NCBI GenBank assembly: GCA_030741355.1
Contig: JASLVM010000013.1
Location: forward strand, 1 to 42,765
Direction: 5' to 3'
Source: Candidatus Poseidonia sp.
GTDB lineage: Archaea > Thermoplasmatota > Poseidoniia > Poseidoniales > Poseidoniaceae
Length of the DNA: 42,765 nucleotides
The translations under genes were made by a program, and so were the position numbers. Position 1 is the first letter of the stretch, and every line of letters begins with the position of its first letter. The notes beneath the pieces were generated by a model, which worked only from the letters and a program-made list of their open reading frames with translations, did not search any database and was not told where the DNA came from. Positions 1 to 8,319 of this stretch are shown piece by piece.

Positions 1-2
1 TG

Positions 3-863
3 TTCTCTGCGATTGTGCTTGGCGGCATCCTCTCTGAGTCTGGCTTCCAGGCCGCGTTGACGGTGCAGTTGCCCGTGCTTGCGGCCATCATGCTGGTGCC
101 CATTTTCCTGCGCGAGCGACCCGGCGACCGCCGCTTCCCTTGGGAGGCCGCAACGGGCGAAGCATCCACTTCGGCTGAGTCGGACACCATGAGCCTCGGA
201 GACATCGTCTCCGGCCTCCGCTCAGCGTTGAGCGGTGGCGCGCCGGCATGGGCCCTGATGTTTGCCGTGATGATGTGGATCGGCGGCGGCATGGGCGCCG
301 GCATGGGCCTCATCGACATCCAATTCCCCTTCCTGTTCATCGAGGAACTCGGATGGAGCGACACCGAATACCTCGCCTTGAAGGGCGGCCTGATCACCTT
401 GGCCACCTTGCTTGGTGTCTTGACTGGCGGTGAACTTGGACGCCGCTTTGGCATCAAGACCGTGCTGTGGTGGGGCATCATCGTCGGTGCCTCGCTGACC
501 ACCTTGTGGTCCCTAGGCCGCTCACAATGGGGCGACGCTGGCGTGATGACCCTCGTGTGGATCGTGTGGACCTTCGTGTGGGGCATCGTCGGCAACAACG
601 TCATCGCGCTGCTCATGAGCCTCACCGAAAGCGACCTCGGCGGAACCCAATTTTCGCTCTACATGACGCTCATCAACGTGGGCGCGCTGTCGGGCACCCT
701 CCTCTCGCCACGGATTCTCGAGGCTATTGGCGGCAACTACCCCAACCTCTTCCTTATCGGTGCTGTGCTGCAGTTCTGCTTGCTCTTCCCACTGAGCAAG
801 ATACGCGGCGCGATTACCTCGTCTCCTGACTTGATGCTTACCAGCGCATCAGAAAGCGAGTGA
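3..863 (+). CDS. MFS transporter, C-terminal part (partial at window edge)
   Basis: The reading frame is open to the first base, so the N-terminal half lies outside the window. The visible part of about 286 residues has several hydrophobic segments (for example around the GGGMGAGMGL and VWIVWTFVWG stretches) and a GxLxxRFG-type cytoplasmic loop (GGELGRRFGIK) typical of the major facilitator superfamily. The late GGTQFSLYMTLINVG segment resembles the TQF(A/S)L...SL..LG region of AmpG/PAT-type MFS carriers. Substrate cannot be read from sequence. It ends 30 bases before the next gene on the same strand. MFS membership is well supported; the AmpG-like subgroup is a guess. Confidence 0.8.
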   Translation, partial: FSAIVLGGILSESGFQAALTVQLPVLAAIMLVPIFLRERPGDRRFPWEAATGEASTSAESDTMSLGDIVSGLRSALSGGAPAWALMFAVMMWIGGGMGAGMGLIDIQFPFLFIEELGWSDTEYLALKGGLITLATLLGVLTGGELGRRFGIKTVLWWGIIVGASLTTLWSLGRSQWGDAGVMTLVWIVWTFVWGIVGNNVIALLMSLTESDLGGTQFSLYMTLINVGALSGTLLSPRILEAIGGNYPNLFLIGAVLQFCLLFPLSKIRGAITSSPDLMLTSASESE

Positions 864-893
864 CCGTAGGATGCACACCTGCGGAGGCCTTTG

Positions 894-1439
894 ATGAATC
901 TTGAAACCGCTGCAAGTTTGGGTGAGGCACTGGGTGGTCTCGCCATCATGGCTACGCTCTTATTCGGTCTTCGACAAGTGATGGAAGTCAACCGCAACCG
1001 TCGGTATGAAATTTCTCAAACCATCGCACAATCCCTTGAAAATCCACTTGTTCAACGAGGGTTTGCAACCTTTGGGGGAGTGGTCACGGCGGATACTGGC
1101 CTTGAAGAATTGATGGGGCTGTCTCGGGAACAAAAGGATGCCACCAACGCTGTTATCGTTCTCATGGCCAATCATGCCGTGATGACCTACCATCGGAATC
1201 TCTCGTTTGATATCGTCTATTCCTTCTACAAGCCTTATCTCTCGCTCATAGGATCGAGCATGCGGCGTATGATGTTCCTGACCGAGCAAGGTTACATCAT
1301 GCACGATAAAAGCAGCGTCACCGAAGAGGACGGAATGGGGACATTCCATTGGGTGATTTGGTTGCTTGACCGGCTTGAAGAGCATGACAAACCAGATGAA
1401 TTCAAACCCCACTTGAACAAGAAGGATTGGCTCCCCTGA
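894..1439 (+). CDS. Small membrane-anchored protein of unknown function
   Basis: The ATG at 894 is preferred over the in-frame TTG at 891 because GGAGG at 883-887 lies six bases upstream of it. The 181-residue product starts with a short amphipathic stretch and one likely membrane segment (residues about 9-26, LGEALGGLAIMATLLFGL), followed by a soluble, mostly helical domain with a Trp-rich C-terminus (FHWVIWLLDRLEEHD). The architecture, one N-terminal helix plus about 150 helical residues, recalls DUF4760-like bacterial proteins, but I cannot assign it firmly. Its stop codon abuts the stop of the convergent protease gene with no intervening base. Confidence 0.7.
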   Translation: MNLETAASLGEALGGLAIMATLLFGLRQVMEVNRNRRYEISQTIAQSLENPLVQRGFATFGGVVTADTGLEELMGLSREQKDATNAVIVLMANHAVMTYHRNLSFDIVYSFYKPYLSLIGSSMRRMMFLTEQGYIMHDKSSVTEEDGMGTFHWVIWLLDRLEEHDKPDEFKPHLNKKDWLP

Positions 1440-3983
1440 TCACGCTTCATCTTCGATTTCTGGGACTGGCTTGTCTTCGTTTTCGTTCAGCAACACCGCT
1501 TCTTCAACATCCTCCTCGGTTTGGAGGCGAACGGTATAACCGAGCGTTCCTGCGCCGCCAATCAACATCAGCAGTGAGATGATCACGGCAAAGGGGTGGT
1601 CGGCGATGACGCCACCAAGGCTCGAGAAGAAGCCTTGATTGTCGCTCTCTGTGTCGGTGGATTTGGGTGTGATGAGTGAAACAACGGTCGCCTGGTCGTA
1701 GGCTTTTCGAGTGAACGTGAGCATCCCGTCCATCGAATCTTCGTATTCCTCGGACGGTGTGGTTGGGTTCAAATCCGAGTAGAAATCCGGTCGCTGTTCA
1801 AACTCGATGTTCACCGGTTGCGTGAGGTCCATCGTCAGCATGACGTCCACGGTGTAGGGGACCCTGGATTCAAAGAATTCAATGTCGCCGAGGAATCCCC
1901 AGAGCGTTACTGCCGTGCCAGAGACATCGAAATGGGCCCACTGACCCCAAGATGATTCGTCCACGGCGAGGTCGTAATACCAAGAATCAGCGAGGCGATT
2001 TCCCTCGCCTTGGGCGTCGTTGCTTCCATCATCACCCAAATCGATGGCGAGTTGAAGAGCACCGGATTGCCCGGTATCAAGGTCGATTTCGGTGGCGGTG
2101 AAGGTGGCTTCAAGACGCACCGTGCCGTTCGGAATCCAGACGTAGTGTGAGTCTTCCGTGTAATACACTGCCCCTGTTTGGCCGTTGTTGAAATGGTTCC
2201 AATCTCCTTTCCAAGCATGGCGTACTCGGTCGGTATCAGCGGGAATCACCGCCGTTGTCATCATGTCATCGTAAAGTGCGTAAGCGTCCCAGACATTGTA
2301 CTCCGGGTGGTCGACGATGCCGTCGTTGTCTTGGTCACGCATCAACTGAAGGGTTCGTGCGAGGGCGACCGCCGCATCCACGTCGGTCAGGCCGTGGCCC
2401 ACTCTCCAGTCGTGGCACTGCCCCGTAGCACTGCGGTAGCATTCCTCTGGGATGTCGTTGCACGAGTCTTCGTCGTTTCCGTCTTCGCAGGAATTGTCCA
2501 TGCCTTCGTAGCGTGCTGTTAATTCGAGGATGAGTTCAACTTCGTGCACACGGCTGTTGTTTCGTTCGTTCCAGTCCTCAAACTGACCGTAGGCGGCCGT
2601 TCCGTCGCCTCCCACTTGACTGGCGCCAAAGTCGTGGTCGTCTCGGTGATAATCGGCCACGCCCAAGGACGGTGCGACATCGAGCAGAATGCCTGCCATG
2701 CCGCCAACATGGGGTGTGGCCATGGACGTGCCTGAGATCGACATGTAATACAGGTCGCCTTGTGTGCGGGTGGAGGCATCGATGGCGGTTCCGCGAGGGG
2801 CCGTGGCCCAGATGTCTCGTCCAGGTGCGCCAACATCGGGCCATGTGTGTTGCTGATTCATGCATCCGCGGGATGAAAAGGAGGTGACCGCCGTTCCGTC
2901 ATGGGTCAATGCTGCGACGGAAATGGCGGAGGGTGTGTTCGCATAGACGTTGGTGCGGAGGTCGCCCGAACACTCTCCACCAGAGCCTCCTGAATTGGAT
3001 GCAGCGAAGATGACGGCCACGTCGTTTTCGTAGGTCAGTCGGTCGGTCAACTGCGCGATGACGCCGTTGGGGTCGTAGTCTCCATCGGTGCCCCATGAAT
3101 TGGAAACCACGCGAATGTGGTAGGGGTTCTGTCCGGGAACGGAGTGGGCGTAGGTCCACTCAAGTCCTTGTTCAGCTGCAAAAATTGAGGCGCCATCACC
3201 CGTTCCAAGCGCCACGAGTTGACCGCCTTTGGCGACACCTGCACGACGTCCAGCCGAGGCGTCTCCGTTACCGGCAATGGTTCCGCCGACGTGGGTTCCG
3301 TGCCCCGACGAGGTGTCGGAATTTCGTGTTTCAACCCATCCACTTGGGCCGTACTTTGCGGAGTAGAGTGTCTTTTCACCGGTCCATGGTTCAAGGTAAT
3401 CGTAGTCTGGATGTCCAGCGTCAACGCCGGTATCAAGGTCGACAATAGCGGTGCCGTCGCCGTCCCATTCGGTGAAGGAGAGGTCCGTTTCTCGTTGAAT
3501 TTCACCGCTGGGCGTGATGATGACCCTGTCCCAAGCGTCCGTTGCACGGACCACATGGGTCGTTTCGTGCATCAAGATGCCTGGGTTGGGCTGTCCGCCC
3601 CACTCCGATGGGAGGTAGAAGAACTCCAGTGGTTTGTCGAGTTCCAAGTATTCAACCCGGTCCCAGGTGGAAAGACGGCGAACATCGATGGCTGCGCCTT
3701 CGACAAGCCCTCCATCCACCAGCGGTGCATCGCCAAGAAGTTCAAACCCGAGTTGTCCGATGAACGATTTGTCATGGGACGTTACGGGAGAATGCAACTG
3801 GAAAATGACCGGTAGACGGGCCGTGTCGTCCACTTCGTCGAGGCGTTCCACCAAATCAACGTTCATCTTCGATGCATCGCCGAGTGGGTTGGTGGAATCT
3901 GCGAGGGGTGATGCGGTAGCGCCGACCATGAGGAGTTGAAGAACAAAAGCGCAGAGGACCAATGCACGACGTGGGGTTGCCAT
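1440..3983 (-). CDS. Secreted, membrane-anchored subtilisin-like serine protease (S8)
   Basis: The product is 847 residues if it starts at the ATG at 3983. This start is followed directly by a signal peptide (MATPRRALVLCAFVLQLL...GATASP), and a TTATAA box lies about 26 bases upstream. An open extension to 4229 exists but begins with unrelated sequence. The catalytic triad is complete: Asp184 in VDLDTG, His228 in SGHGTH and Ser420 in GTSMATP, with the oxyanion Asn330 in AASNSG. Residues about 30-115 look like an inhibitor-like propeptide. A long C-terminal region of about 400 residues resembles beta-sandwich domains. The C-terminus has one membrane helix (PFAVIISLLMLIGGAG) and an acidic cytoplasmic tail, so the enzyme is probably held on the outer face of the cell. 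Secreted peptidases of this sort fit a protein-degrading heterotroph. Confidence 0.95.
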   Translation of the reverse strand: MATPRRALVLCAFVLQLLMVGATASPLADSTNPLGDASKMNVDLVERLDEVDDTARLPVIFQLHSPVTSHDKSFIGQLGFELLGDAPLVDGGLVEGAAIDVRRLSTWDRVEYLELDKPLEFFYLPSEWGGQPNPGILMHETTHVVRATDAWDRVIITPSGEIQRETDLSFTEWDGDGTAIVDLDTGVDAGHPDYDYLEPWTGEKTLYSAKYGPSGWVETRNSDTSSGHGTHVGGTIAGNGDASAGRRAGVAKGGQLVALGTGDGASIFAAEQGLEWTYAHSVPGQNPYHIRVVSNSWGTDGDYDPNGVIAQLTDRLTYENDVAVIFAASNSGGSGGECSGDLRTNVYANTPSAISVAALTHDGTAVTSFSSRGCMNQQHTWPDVGAPGRDIWATAPRGTAIDASTRTQGDLYYMSISGTSMATPHVGGMAGILLDVAPSLGVADYHRDDHDFGASQVGGDGTAAYGQFEDWNERNNSRVHEVELILELTARYEGMDNSCEDGNDEDSCNDIPEECYRSATGQCHDWRVGHGLTDVDAAVALARTLQLMRDQDNDGIVDHPEYNVWDAYALYDDMMTTAVIPADTDRVRHAWKGDWNHFNNGQTGAVYYTEDSHYVWIPNGTVRLEATFTATEIDLDTGQSGALQLAIDLGDDGSNDAQGEGNRLADSWYYDLAVDESSWGQWAHFDVSGTAVTLWGFLGDIEFFESRVPYTVDVMLTMDLTQPVNIEFEQRPDFYSDLNPTTPSEEYEDSMDGMLTFTRKAYDQATVVSLITPKSTDTESDNQGFFSSLGGVIADHPFAVIISLLMLIGGAGTLGYTVRLQTEEDVEEAVLLNENEDKPVPEIEDEA

Positions 3984-4006
3984 GGTGATTTTCCACCGCC
4001 TCGGTG

Positions 4007-4012
4007 TTATAA
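4007..4012 (-). promoter_or_regulatory. TATA box of the S8 protease gene
   Basis: On the minus strand TTATAA is centred about 26 bases upstream of the A of the ATG at 3983. In archaea transcription starts about 25-27 bases downstream of the TATA centre, so the mRNA probably begins at the start codon (leaderless). No Shine-Dalgarno sequence precedes this ATG, which agrees. Confidence 0.55.
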
Positions 4013-4084
4013 CGCTGATGGTTCCTCGGACAATAGTGATAAAGAGGACAAGGACCAAAATTATGTACAGGTATTCACATGCAA

Positions 4085-4405
4085 ATGACAACTTCAGGAT
4101 ACATCTCAGCCTTTCAGGGTCTTCGTGCCTTGTGGGGTTGGTGGCGTGGGAGTGAGAACGATTCGGTTGATGCTGAACATGAAGAGCGAATGAAGGAGGC
4201 ACAACAAGAACGAGAACTTGCACTCTCACGAGCCCAAACCATACGGGAGGTTGCCGAGGTACGAGCTGAAACCGAGCGTTCGGTCAATCGATCACGGGCC
4301 CAAAGTCGGAGAGAGCGCCTCCAACCGGTCATGGCCATGTATGCCGCTGTTCAAGCCAATAAACGAGCCCGTTTGGGTTCGCCGGATGAAGAGGAAATGG
4401 ACTGA
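4085..4405 (+). CDS. Small coiled-coil protein of unknown function
   Basis: A 106-residue charged protein. The N-terminus has a Trp-rich patch (LRALWGWWRG); residues about 28-90 form a long Glu/Arg-rich helix with heptad-like spacing, then an acidic tail ends the chain. ATGs occur at 4079 and 4085; the second is preferred because an AT-rich element (AAAATTATG, 4057-4065) lies about 24 bases upstream of it, close to the leaderless spacing seen at other genes here. It diverges from the protease gene and is followed 70 bases later by the pseudouridine synthase gene. Function unknown; that it is expressed is inferred from frame integrity and spacing. Confidence 0.5.
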   Translation: MTTSGYISAFQGLRALWGWWRGSENDSVDAEHEERMKEAQQERELALSRAQTIREVAEVRAETERSVNRSRAQSRRERLQPVMAMYAAVQANKRARLGSPDEEEMD

Positions 4406-4475
4406 GGACCACGCTTTTTCTCTTCTGCAGTGCGAAACGATAAGAGGGCCATCGGAAAACGGAACACTGAGGCCT

Positions 4476-5243
4476 GTGAAAGTTCGACTGCATCAATTCC
4501 TTTCACGAACGGGTCAATTTTCCTCCAAACGGGAGGTGAAGGAGGCGATATGGTCGGGTGAGGTCACGGTGGCCGGCTCGGTGGTCAAGGACATCGCCTT
4601 TCAGTTCAATGCGAACACGAAAGAGGTTCACTGGATGGGTGAACCACTTCACCTGCCAGGTCTTCACCGCACCTACGTGCTCAACAAGCCAAGCGGTGTG
4701 ATCTGTTCGAGATTGAATCGTCAAGAACGCTCACTTGGAAAACATTCGGTCTTTGAATTGCTCAGGGAGCACGTCGACGACTCCACCTACGACCGGATGC
4801 TTACGGTTGGTCGCTTGGATGAAGCAACCACGGGCCTGTTGATTCTTACCACCGATGGGCACCTCGTACACCGCATCGCTTCACCCGATGGTAAAGTCGA
4901 CAAAACCTATGCTGTGAAAACAGATCAGCCGGTTCCTGAGGAGGACCTCGATACGTTGCGAGAGGGTCTCGCCATCGAACTTGAAGAAAACGGGGTGCTT
5001 TCCACTTACAACACCGCTCCCGCCCGGGTCGTGGTCGAAGAAGACGGGACCCTCCTGTTGACCATCTCTGAAGGTAAAAAACGGCAGGTGCGTCGTATGT
5101 TTGCCTCCCTCGGATTTGAGGTGGTGGACCTTCATCGCCGTTCCATTGGTGGCTTGAATCTCGACCTGCTCAACCTCGCTGAGGGTGACTCGGTGGAGAT
5201 GGACCAACGTTTGCTTTGCCAGTCCATCTTCAATGAATCATGA
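4476..5243 (+). CDS. 16S/23S rRNA pseudouridine synthase, RsuA/RluB family
   Basis: The product is 255 residues from the GTG at 4476. The open frame extends to 4218, but that part overlaps the previous gene in another frame and has no family similarity, whereas the S4 domain begins at once after the GTG (VRLHQFLSRTGQFSSKREVKEAI). Residues 1-50 form the S4 RNA-binding domain and residues about 65-245 the catalytic domain. The catalytic motif GRLDEATTGLLILTTDG holds the nucleophilic Asp115, and the C-terminal EGKKRQVRRMF motif is typical of the RsuA/RluB/RluE/RluF group. These enzymes isomerise a single uridine in rRNA. The family is mainly bacterial, so an origin by transfer is likely. The exact target uridine cannot be read. 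Confidence 0.9.
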   Translation: MKVRLHQFLSRTGQFSSKREVKEAIWSGEVTVAGSVVKDIAFQFNANTKEVHWMGEPLHLPGLHRTYVLNKPSGVICSRLNRQERSLGKHSVFELLREHVDDSTYDRMLTVGRLDEATTGLLILTTDGHLVHRIASPDGKVDKTYAVKTDQPVPEEDLDTLREGLAIELEENGVLSTYNTAPARVVVEEDGTLLLTISEGKKRQVRRMFASLGFEVVDLHRRSIGGLNLDLLNLAEGDSVEMDQRLLCQSIFNES

Positions 5244-5291
5244 GACAAAAGACCTTGAAGCACCGCGACCTAGGTTGGTTGAGGAAGCACA

Positions 5292-6473
5292 ATGCCCGGT
5301 GATATGTCCTGGATGAAAGCTCGCTACGATGAACTCAACGAGAAGTCCCTCTTGTGGGAGCCTCCCACGCTCGAGGGGCCCAATCAACCGCGGTGTCAGA
5401 TGGATGGAAAGCCCACCATCATGCTCTCTGCAAACAATTACCTCAACCTCACCACGCACCCAAGGGTCGTTTCAGCCATGCAAGAAGCCACGACAAAATA
5501 CGGCGCAGGAAGCGGTTCAGTTCGGGCTATTGCGGGTACGATGGACATCCACTTGGAGGCCGAGAAGAAGGTCGCTGAGTTCAAGGGGGTTGAGGCATCG
5601 TTGATTTACTCCGCCGGCTATACCGTGAACGTTGGTTTGATCCCAACCTTGGTCACCGGTTCGCAAGACGTCATCATCTCAGATGAGTTGAACCACGGGT
5701 CCATCATCGATGGTGTTCGTCTCACAAAGGCTTCGCGTGCGGTTTATGCCCACAACGACATGGGTGAGTTGGAAGCGGTCTTGAAAGCCCACGAATCCTC
5801 AGAACGAAAACTCATCATCACCGATGGCGTGTTTTCCATGGATGGCGACATCGCTCCACTGGATGAAGTCTCGGCGCTTGCTGAAGAATACGGTGCCATG
5901 GTCTACGTCGACGACTGTCACGGTGAGGGCGTTCTTGGTGATGGAGGCGCAGGTATTGTTGACCACTTCAAACTACAAGGCAAGGTTGATTTTGAAACAG
6001 GCTCGTTTTCCAAAGCCTTGGGTGTCCAGGGTGGCATTTTGGCAGGGACTGAGATGACGCGAACCCACGCTCTGAACCACTCGAGGTCGTGGCTTCTCTC
6101 CGGTTCACAACCCCCTGGCGTGGCCGCCGCCCAAAAAGCAGCGATTGAGGTTCTGATGAGTGAGCCAGAACATCACGCCAAACTTTGGGACAACACGAAT
6201 TATTTCCGTAAAGAACTCCAATCAATGGGCTTTGACACGGGCGATTCCGTTACGCCCATCATTCCCGTCATGTGCGGTGAGTCGTCAACAGCGAAGGCCA
6301 TGACACAAGCCCTCGGTGAACAGGGTGTCATGGCAGGCGCCATTGTGTTCCCGATGGTGGCCCGCGACAAAGCCCGAATTCGAACGCAGATGTCTGCAGG
6401 TTTGAGCCGCCAAGATTTGGATGATGTGTTGGCTTGCTTCGAGAAGGTTGGGCCGCAGGTCGGCGTTCTTTGA
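5292..6473 (+). CDS. kbl: Glycine C-acetyltransferase / alpha-oxoamine synthase (Kbl family)
   Basis: A 393-residue PLP enzyme of the alpha-oxoamine synthase family. The family aldol-condenses an amino acid with an acyl-CoA; Kbl makes 2-amino-3-ketobutyrate from glycine and acetyl-CoA or runs in reverse in threonine breakdown. The motifs are GAGSGSVRAIAGT, NHGSIIDG, the PLP-binding DDCHGEG (Asp207, His210) and the Schiff-base Lys241 in TGSFSKALG. GAGG at 5281-5284 supports the ATG at 5292. No threonine dehydrogenase or biotin gene is adjacent, so BioF or a related condensing enzyme is an alternative; overall sequence style favours Kbl. Its stop lies two bases from the stop of the convergent membrane-protein gene. 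Confidence 0.85.
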   Translation: MPGDMSWMKARYDELNEKSLLWEPPTLEGPNQPRCQMDGKPTIMLSANNYLNLTTHPRVVSAMQEATTKYGAGSGSVRAIAGTMDIHLEAEKKVAEFKGVEASLIYSAGYTVNVGLIPTLVTGSQDVIISDELNHGSIIDGVRLTKASRAVYAHNDMGELEAVLKAHESSERKLIITDGVFSMDGDIAPLDEVSALAEEYGAMVYVDDCHGEGVLGDGGAGIVDHFKLQGKVDFETGSFSKALGVQGGILAGTEMTRTHALNHSRSWLLSGSQPPGVAAAQKAAIEVLMSEPEHHAKLWDNTNYFRKELQSMGFDTGDSVTPIIPVMCGESSTAKAMTQALGEQGVMAGAIVFPMVARDKARIRTQMSAGLSRQDLDDVLACFEKVGPQVGVL

Positions 6474-6475
6474 GT

Positions 6476-7135
6476 TCATTCGGACTCAAAGGCGTCCACG
6501 ACTTCGAGCATTTCTGTATCGCCGTCAACCATTTCTTCAGCTTCAATGGCCTCGTCGGGCTTCACTTCCAAGCCGATGAACGGGTCCTTTCCGTCTTCAA
6601 TCATGCACAAGAGGCGCCACCGTGGAGCCCAAGACAAGTGGACATAGATGGGCCCAGGTAGCAAAAGCAAGGCCCAAACCAACAACGGAGGAATGACCAG
6701 CATTTCCACACGGTCGATGGTCAAGAGCGCCAGTCCAAGGAAGGGCATGGGGTAGAGAATTTGGCGAGGTGGTGCGACTGGATGCCGTTGTGAGAAGGCG
6801 ATGAGCAAGACGGAAACAAAGCCGCAGGCTCCAGAGGCGATGATCAACAACGAAGCGTGGAACATCCATTGAACACCCCATACCTCGCTGCTGTCTCCGT
6901 AGGCGTAGGGTAGGATGAGGGCCAACGCCACCAAGAATCCGTAAAACCCTCCGATGTTAGCGGGGTGGCTTAACCACAACGGGAGCCGAGAGAAACGGCG
7001 GGAGAGCGATGTGCCCAAGAGCGTCTCTTGCTCCTGGGGAGCCAAGGCCTCGACCTTGGACATCCATGTTTCATTGGTTGGCACAACTTCCGGTCGGTGG
7101 AAACGGTTTTGAAGATAGGGGTCGTTTTTCTGCAA
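6476..7135 (-). CDS. Multi-pass membrane protein of unknown function
   Basis: A 219-residue protein read from a TTG at 7135; an ATG further in (7063) is possible. After about 55 soluble residues there are four likely membrane helices (starting near IGGFYGFLVALAL, MFHASLLIIASGA, ILYPMPFLGLALL and LLVWALLLLPGPI). An acidic C-terminal tail ends in DAFESE. No enzyme motif is visible. It is the last gene of a three-gene minus-strand run with the DUF309 protein and a two-helix membrane protein, six bases after the latter, so co-transcription is likely. Confidence 0.7.
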   Translation of the reverse strand: MQKNDPYLQNRFHRPEVVPTNETWMSKVEALAPQEQETLLGTSLSRRFSRLPLWLSHPANIGGFYGFLVALALILPYAYGDSSEVWGVQWMFHASLLIIASGACGFVSVLLIAFSQRHPVAPPRQILYPMPFLGLALLTIDRVEMLVIPPLLVWALLLLPGPIYVHLSWAPRWRLLCMIEDGKDPFIGLEVKPDEAIEAEEMVDGDTEMLEVVDAFESE

Positions 7136-7141
7136 AAAGAT

Positions 7142-7798
7142 TCATTCTTTGCCACGGAAAAACGAAACGAGTGGACTTTCAACGTCCACGACTTCCTCGT
7201 CCTCAAGCCAAGAACGCTCAAGCAGCCCGGAATCGTTCTTCTCCCGGTCTCTTGCATCTTCAATCGGGTCGTGCACTTCGTTGACAGCATTGCGAAGAGC
7301 GATGGCCTGGTTGATCAGAGCAAGATGTCGGGCAAGGGTGCCAGCCACCTCTTTTGCGCTCGAAAAATGGCCAAGAGCCGGAAAATCTTCGGTGTCCTGA
7401 ACCAGCGTGAACCCTCCGAGAAGGTCGTCCGGTATCGTGCGAACCCTGTGTTCTCCTGGAGCAATCCAACGCCCGTCTGCCATTTGGATCATCACCCTTG
7501 CTTCCCCCATCGGTTCCGTGTCCATGAAGGGGTGATTGAGGTTGACCGCCAAAGGTGTTGAGGCATGGCTCTGGAATCGAAGCCAAACCACGGTGGCGTT
7601 CATGATGAGGGTGATGGTGGCGAAGAGGGATGCAAGCGCCGACGATAAGGCGAATTGGCGCAGAAGAAAGAAAAGCACCAAAGCGAACACCACGCTTCCG
7701 ACCATCGCCGTGTTTCGCCCTTTGATGAGAGGTTGTGCCACCGGGGTATCGATGAAGCGAAGCATGTCGGTGGGCAGCACCGAAGCATCATCGACCAT
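7142..7798 (-). CDS. Two-helix membrane protein of unknown function
   Basis: A 218-residue product from the ATG at 7798. The open frame reaches 7990, but that extension overlaps the upstream DUF309 gene in another frame and is compositionally different. Two adjacent membrane helices lie near residues 30-70 (AMVGSVVFALVLFFLLRQF and SLFATITLIMNATVVWL). They are followed by a soluble domain with a helical stretch (GTLARHLALINQAIALRNAVNE) and an acidic end. I do not recognise a family. It is placed tightly between a DUF309 gene and another membrane-protein gene on the same strand. Confidence 0.65.
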   Translation of the reverse strand: MVDDASVLPTDMLRFIDTPVAQPLIKGRNTAMVGSVVFALVLFFLLRQFALSSALASLFATITLIMNATVVWLRFQSHASTPLAVNLNHPFMDTEPMGEARVMIQMADGRWIAPGEHRVRTIPDDLLGGFTLVQDTEDFPALGHFSSAKEVAGTLARHLALINQAIALRNAVNEVHDPIEDARDREKNDSGLLERSWLEDEEVVDVESPLVSFFRGKE

Positions 7799-7829
7799 GG
7801 GGTGAACCAAACGCCGCTGACTTTGAACC

Positions 7830-8216
7830 TCACGCCCGCGGCATTTGGTGGTCGCTGGCCGTTTGCGTCCATTCTCCAGCATCCAACGCATAGGTTTCAA
7901 TGACTTCGAGATGACCGGAGATGTCAAGCCCCCAAGCCGTTGACCATTCCGACAACTTCGGATGCAATTTTGCCCATTGCTTTCGAACACCTACGGCGTT
8001 TTTCCGTTCGTGGTGGAGCAACATCGCCGCCGTTTGTATGAGCCCTTGAACGAGAAGAATCTCGGCATCAGGGGCCTCTCTTCGCTTCAGGGCATTCCAC
8101 AAATCTTCCCATGATTCGTGAGCGTGCCAGAACTGGGCGGTATCAAATCGGTGGAGTCCTTCGTTGAGCAGTTGCGTCTCGTCCGCATCGAGCGGTCCAG
8201 CGGTCAACGGGCTCAT
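7830..8216 (-). CDS. DUF309 domain protein
   Basis: The helical DUF309 signature is clear: FWHAHESWEDLW, then VQGLIQTAAMLLHH and later a KLHPKL-type segment. This matches the family pattern F..aHE..E.lW...GLiq.A..l.H. Biochemical function of the family is not established. The start is uncertain. In-frame ATGs lie at 8321, 8234 and 8216; the DUF309 core needs only the shortest form (128 residues), and the longest would overlap the divergent gene's start by two bases. I chose 8216, which leaves a short divergent spacer, but no TATA or ribosome-binding site decides it. Confidence 0.8.
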   Translation of the reverse strand: MSPLTAGPLDADETQLLNEGLHRFDTAQFWHAHESWEDLWNALKRREAPDAEILLVQGLIQTAAMLLHHERKNAVGVRKQWAKLHPKLSEWSTAWGLDISGHLEVIETYALDAGEWTQTASDHQMPRA

Positions 8217-8319
8217 GCCCGTCCCAAGCATCATGGCTTGAAACGCTTCGCCCTGTCCCTGAACTTCCGCACTCTTCAAGAGGGGGTTTGGGGAAGGTGA
8301 TGATGTAGGGTGCGTCCGC

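Noticed and set aside
3984-4229. Upstream extension of the S8 protease frame
   Set aside because: A signal peptide starts at the ATG at 3983 and a TATA box lies inside the extension, so the extension is promoter and neighbouring sequence.
4218-4475. N-terminal extension of the pseudouridine synthase frame
   Set aside because: It overlaps the preceding small gene in another frame, shows no family similarity, and the S4 domain begins immediately after the GTG at 4476.
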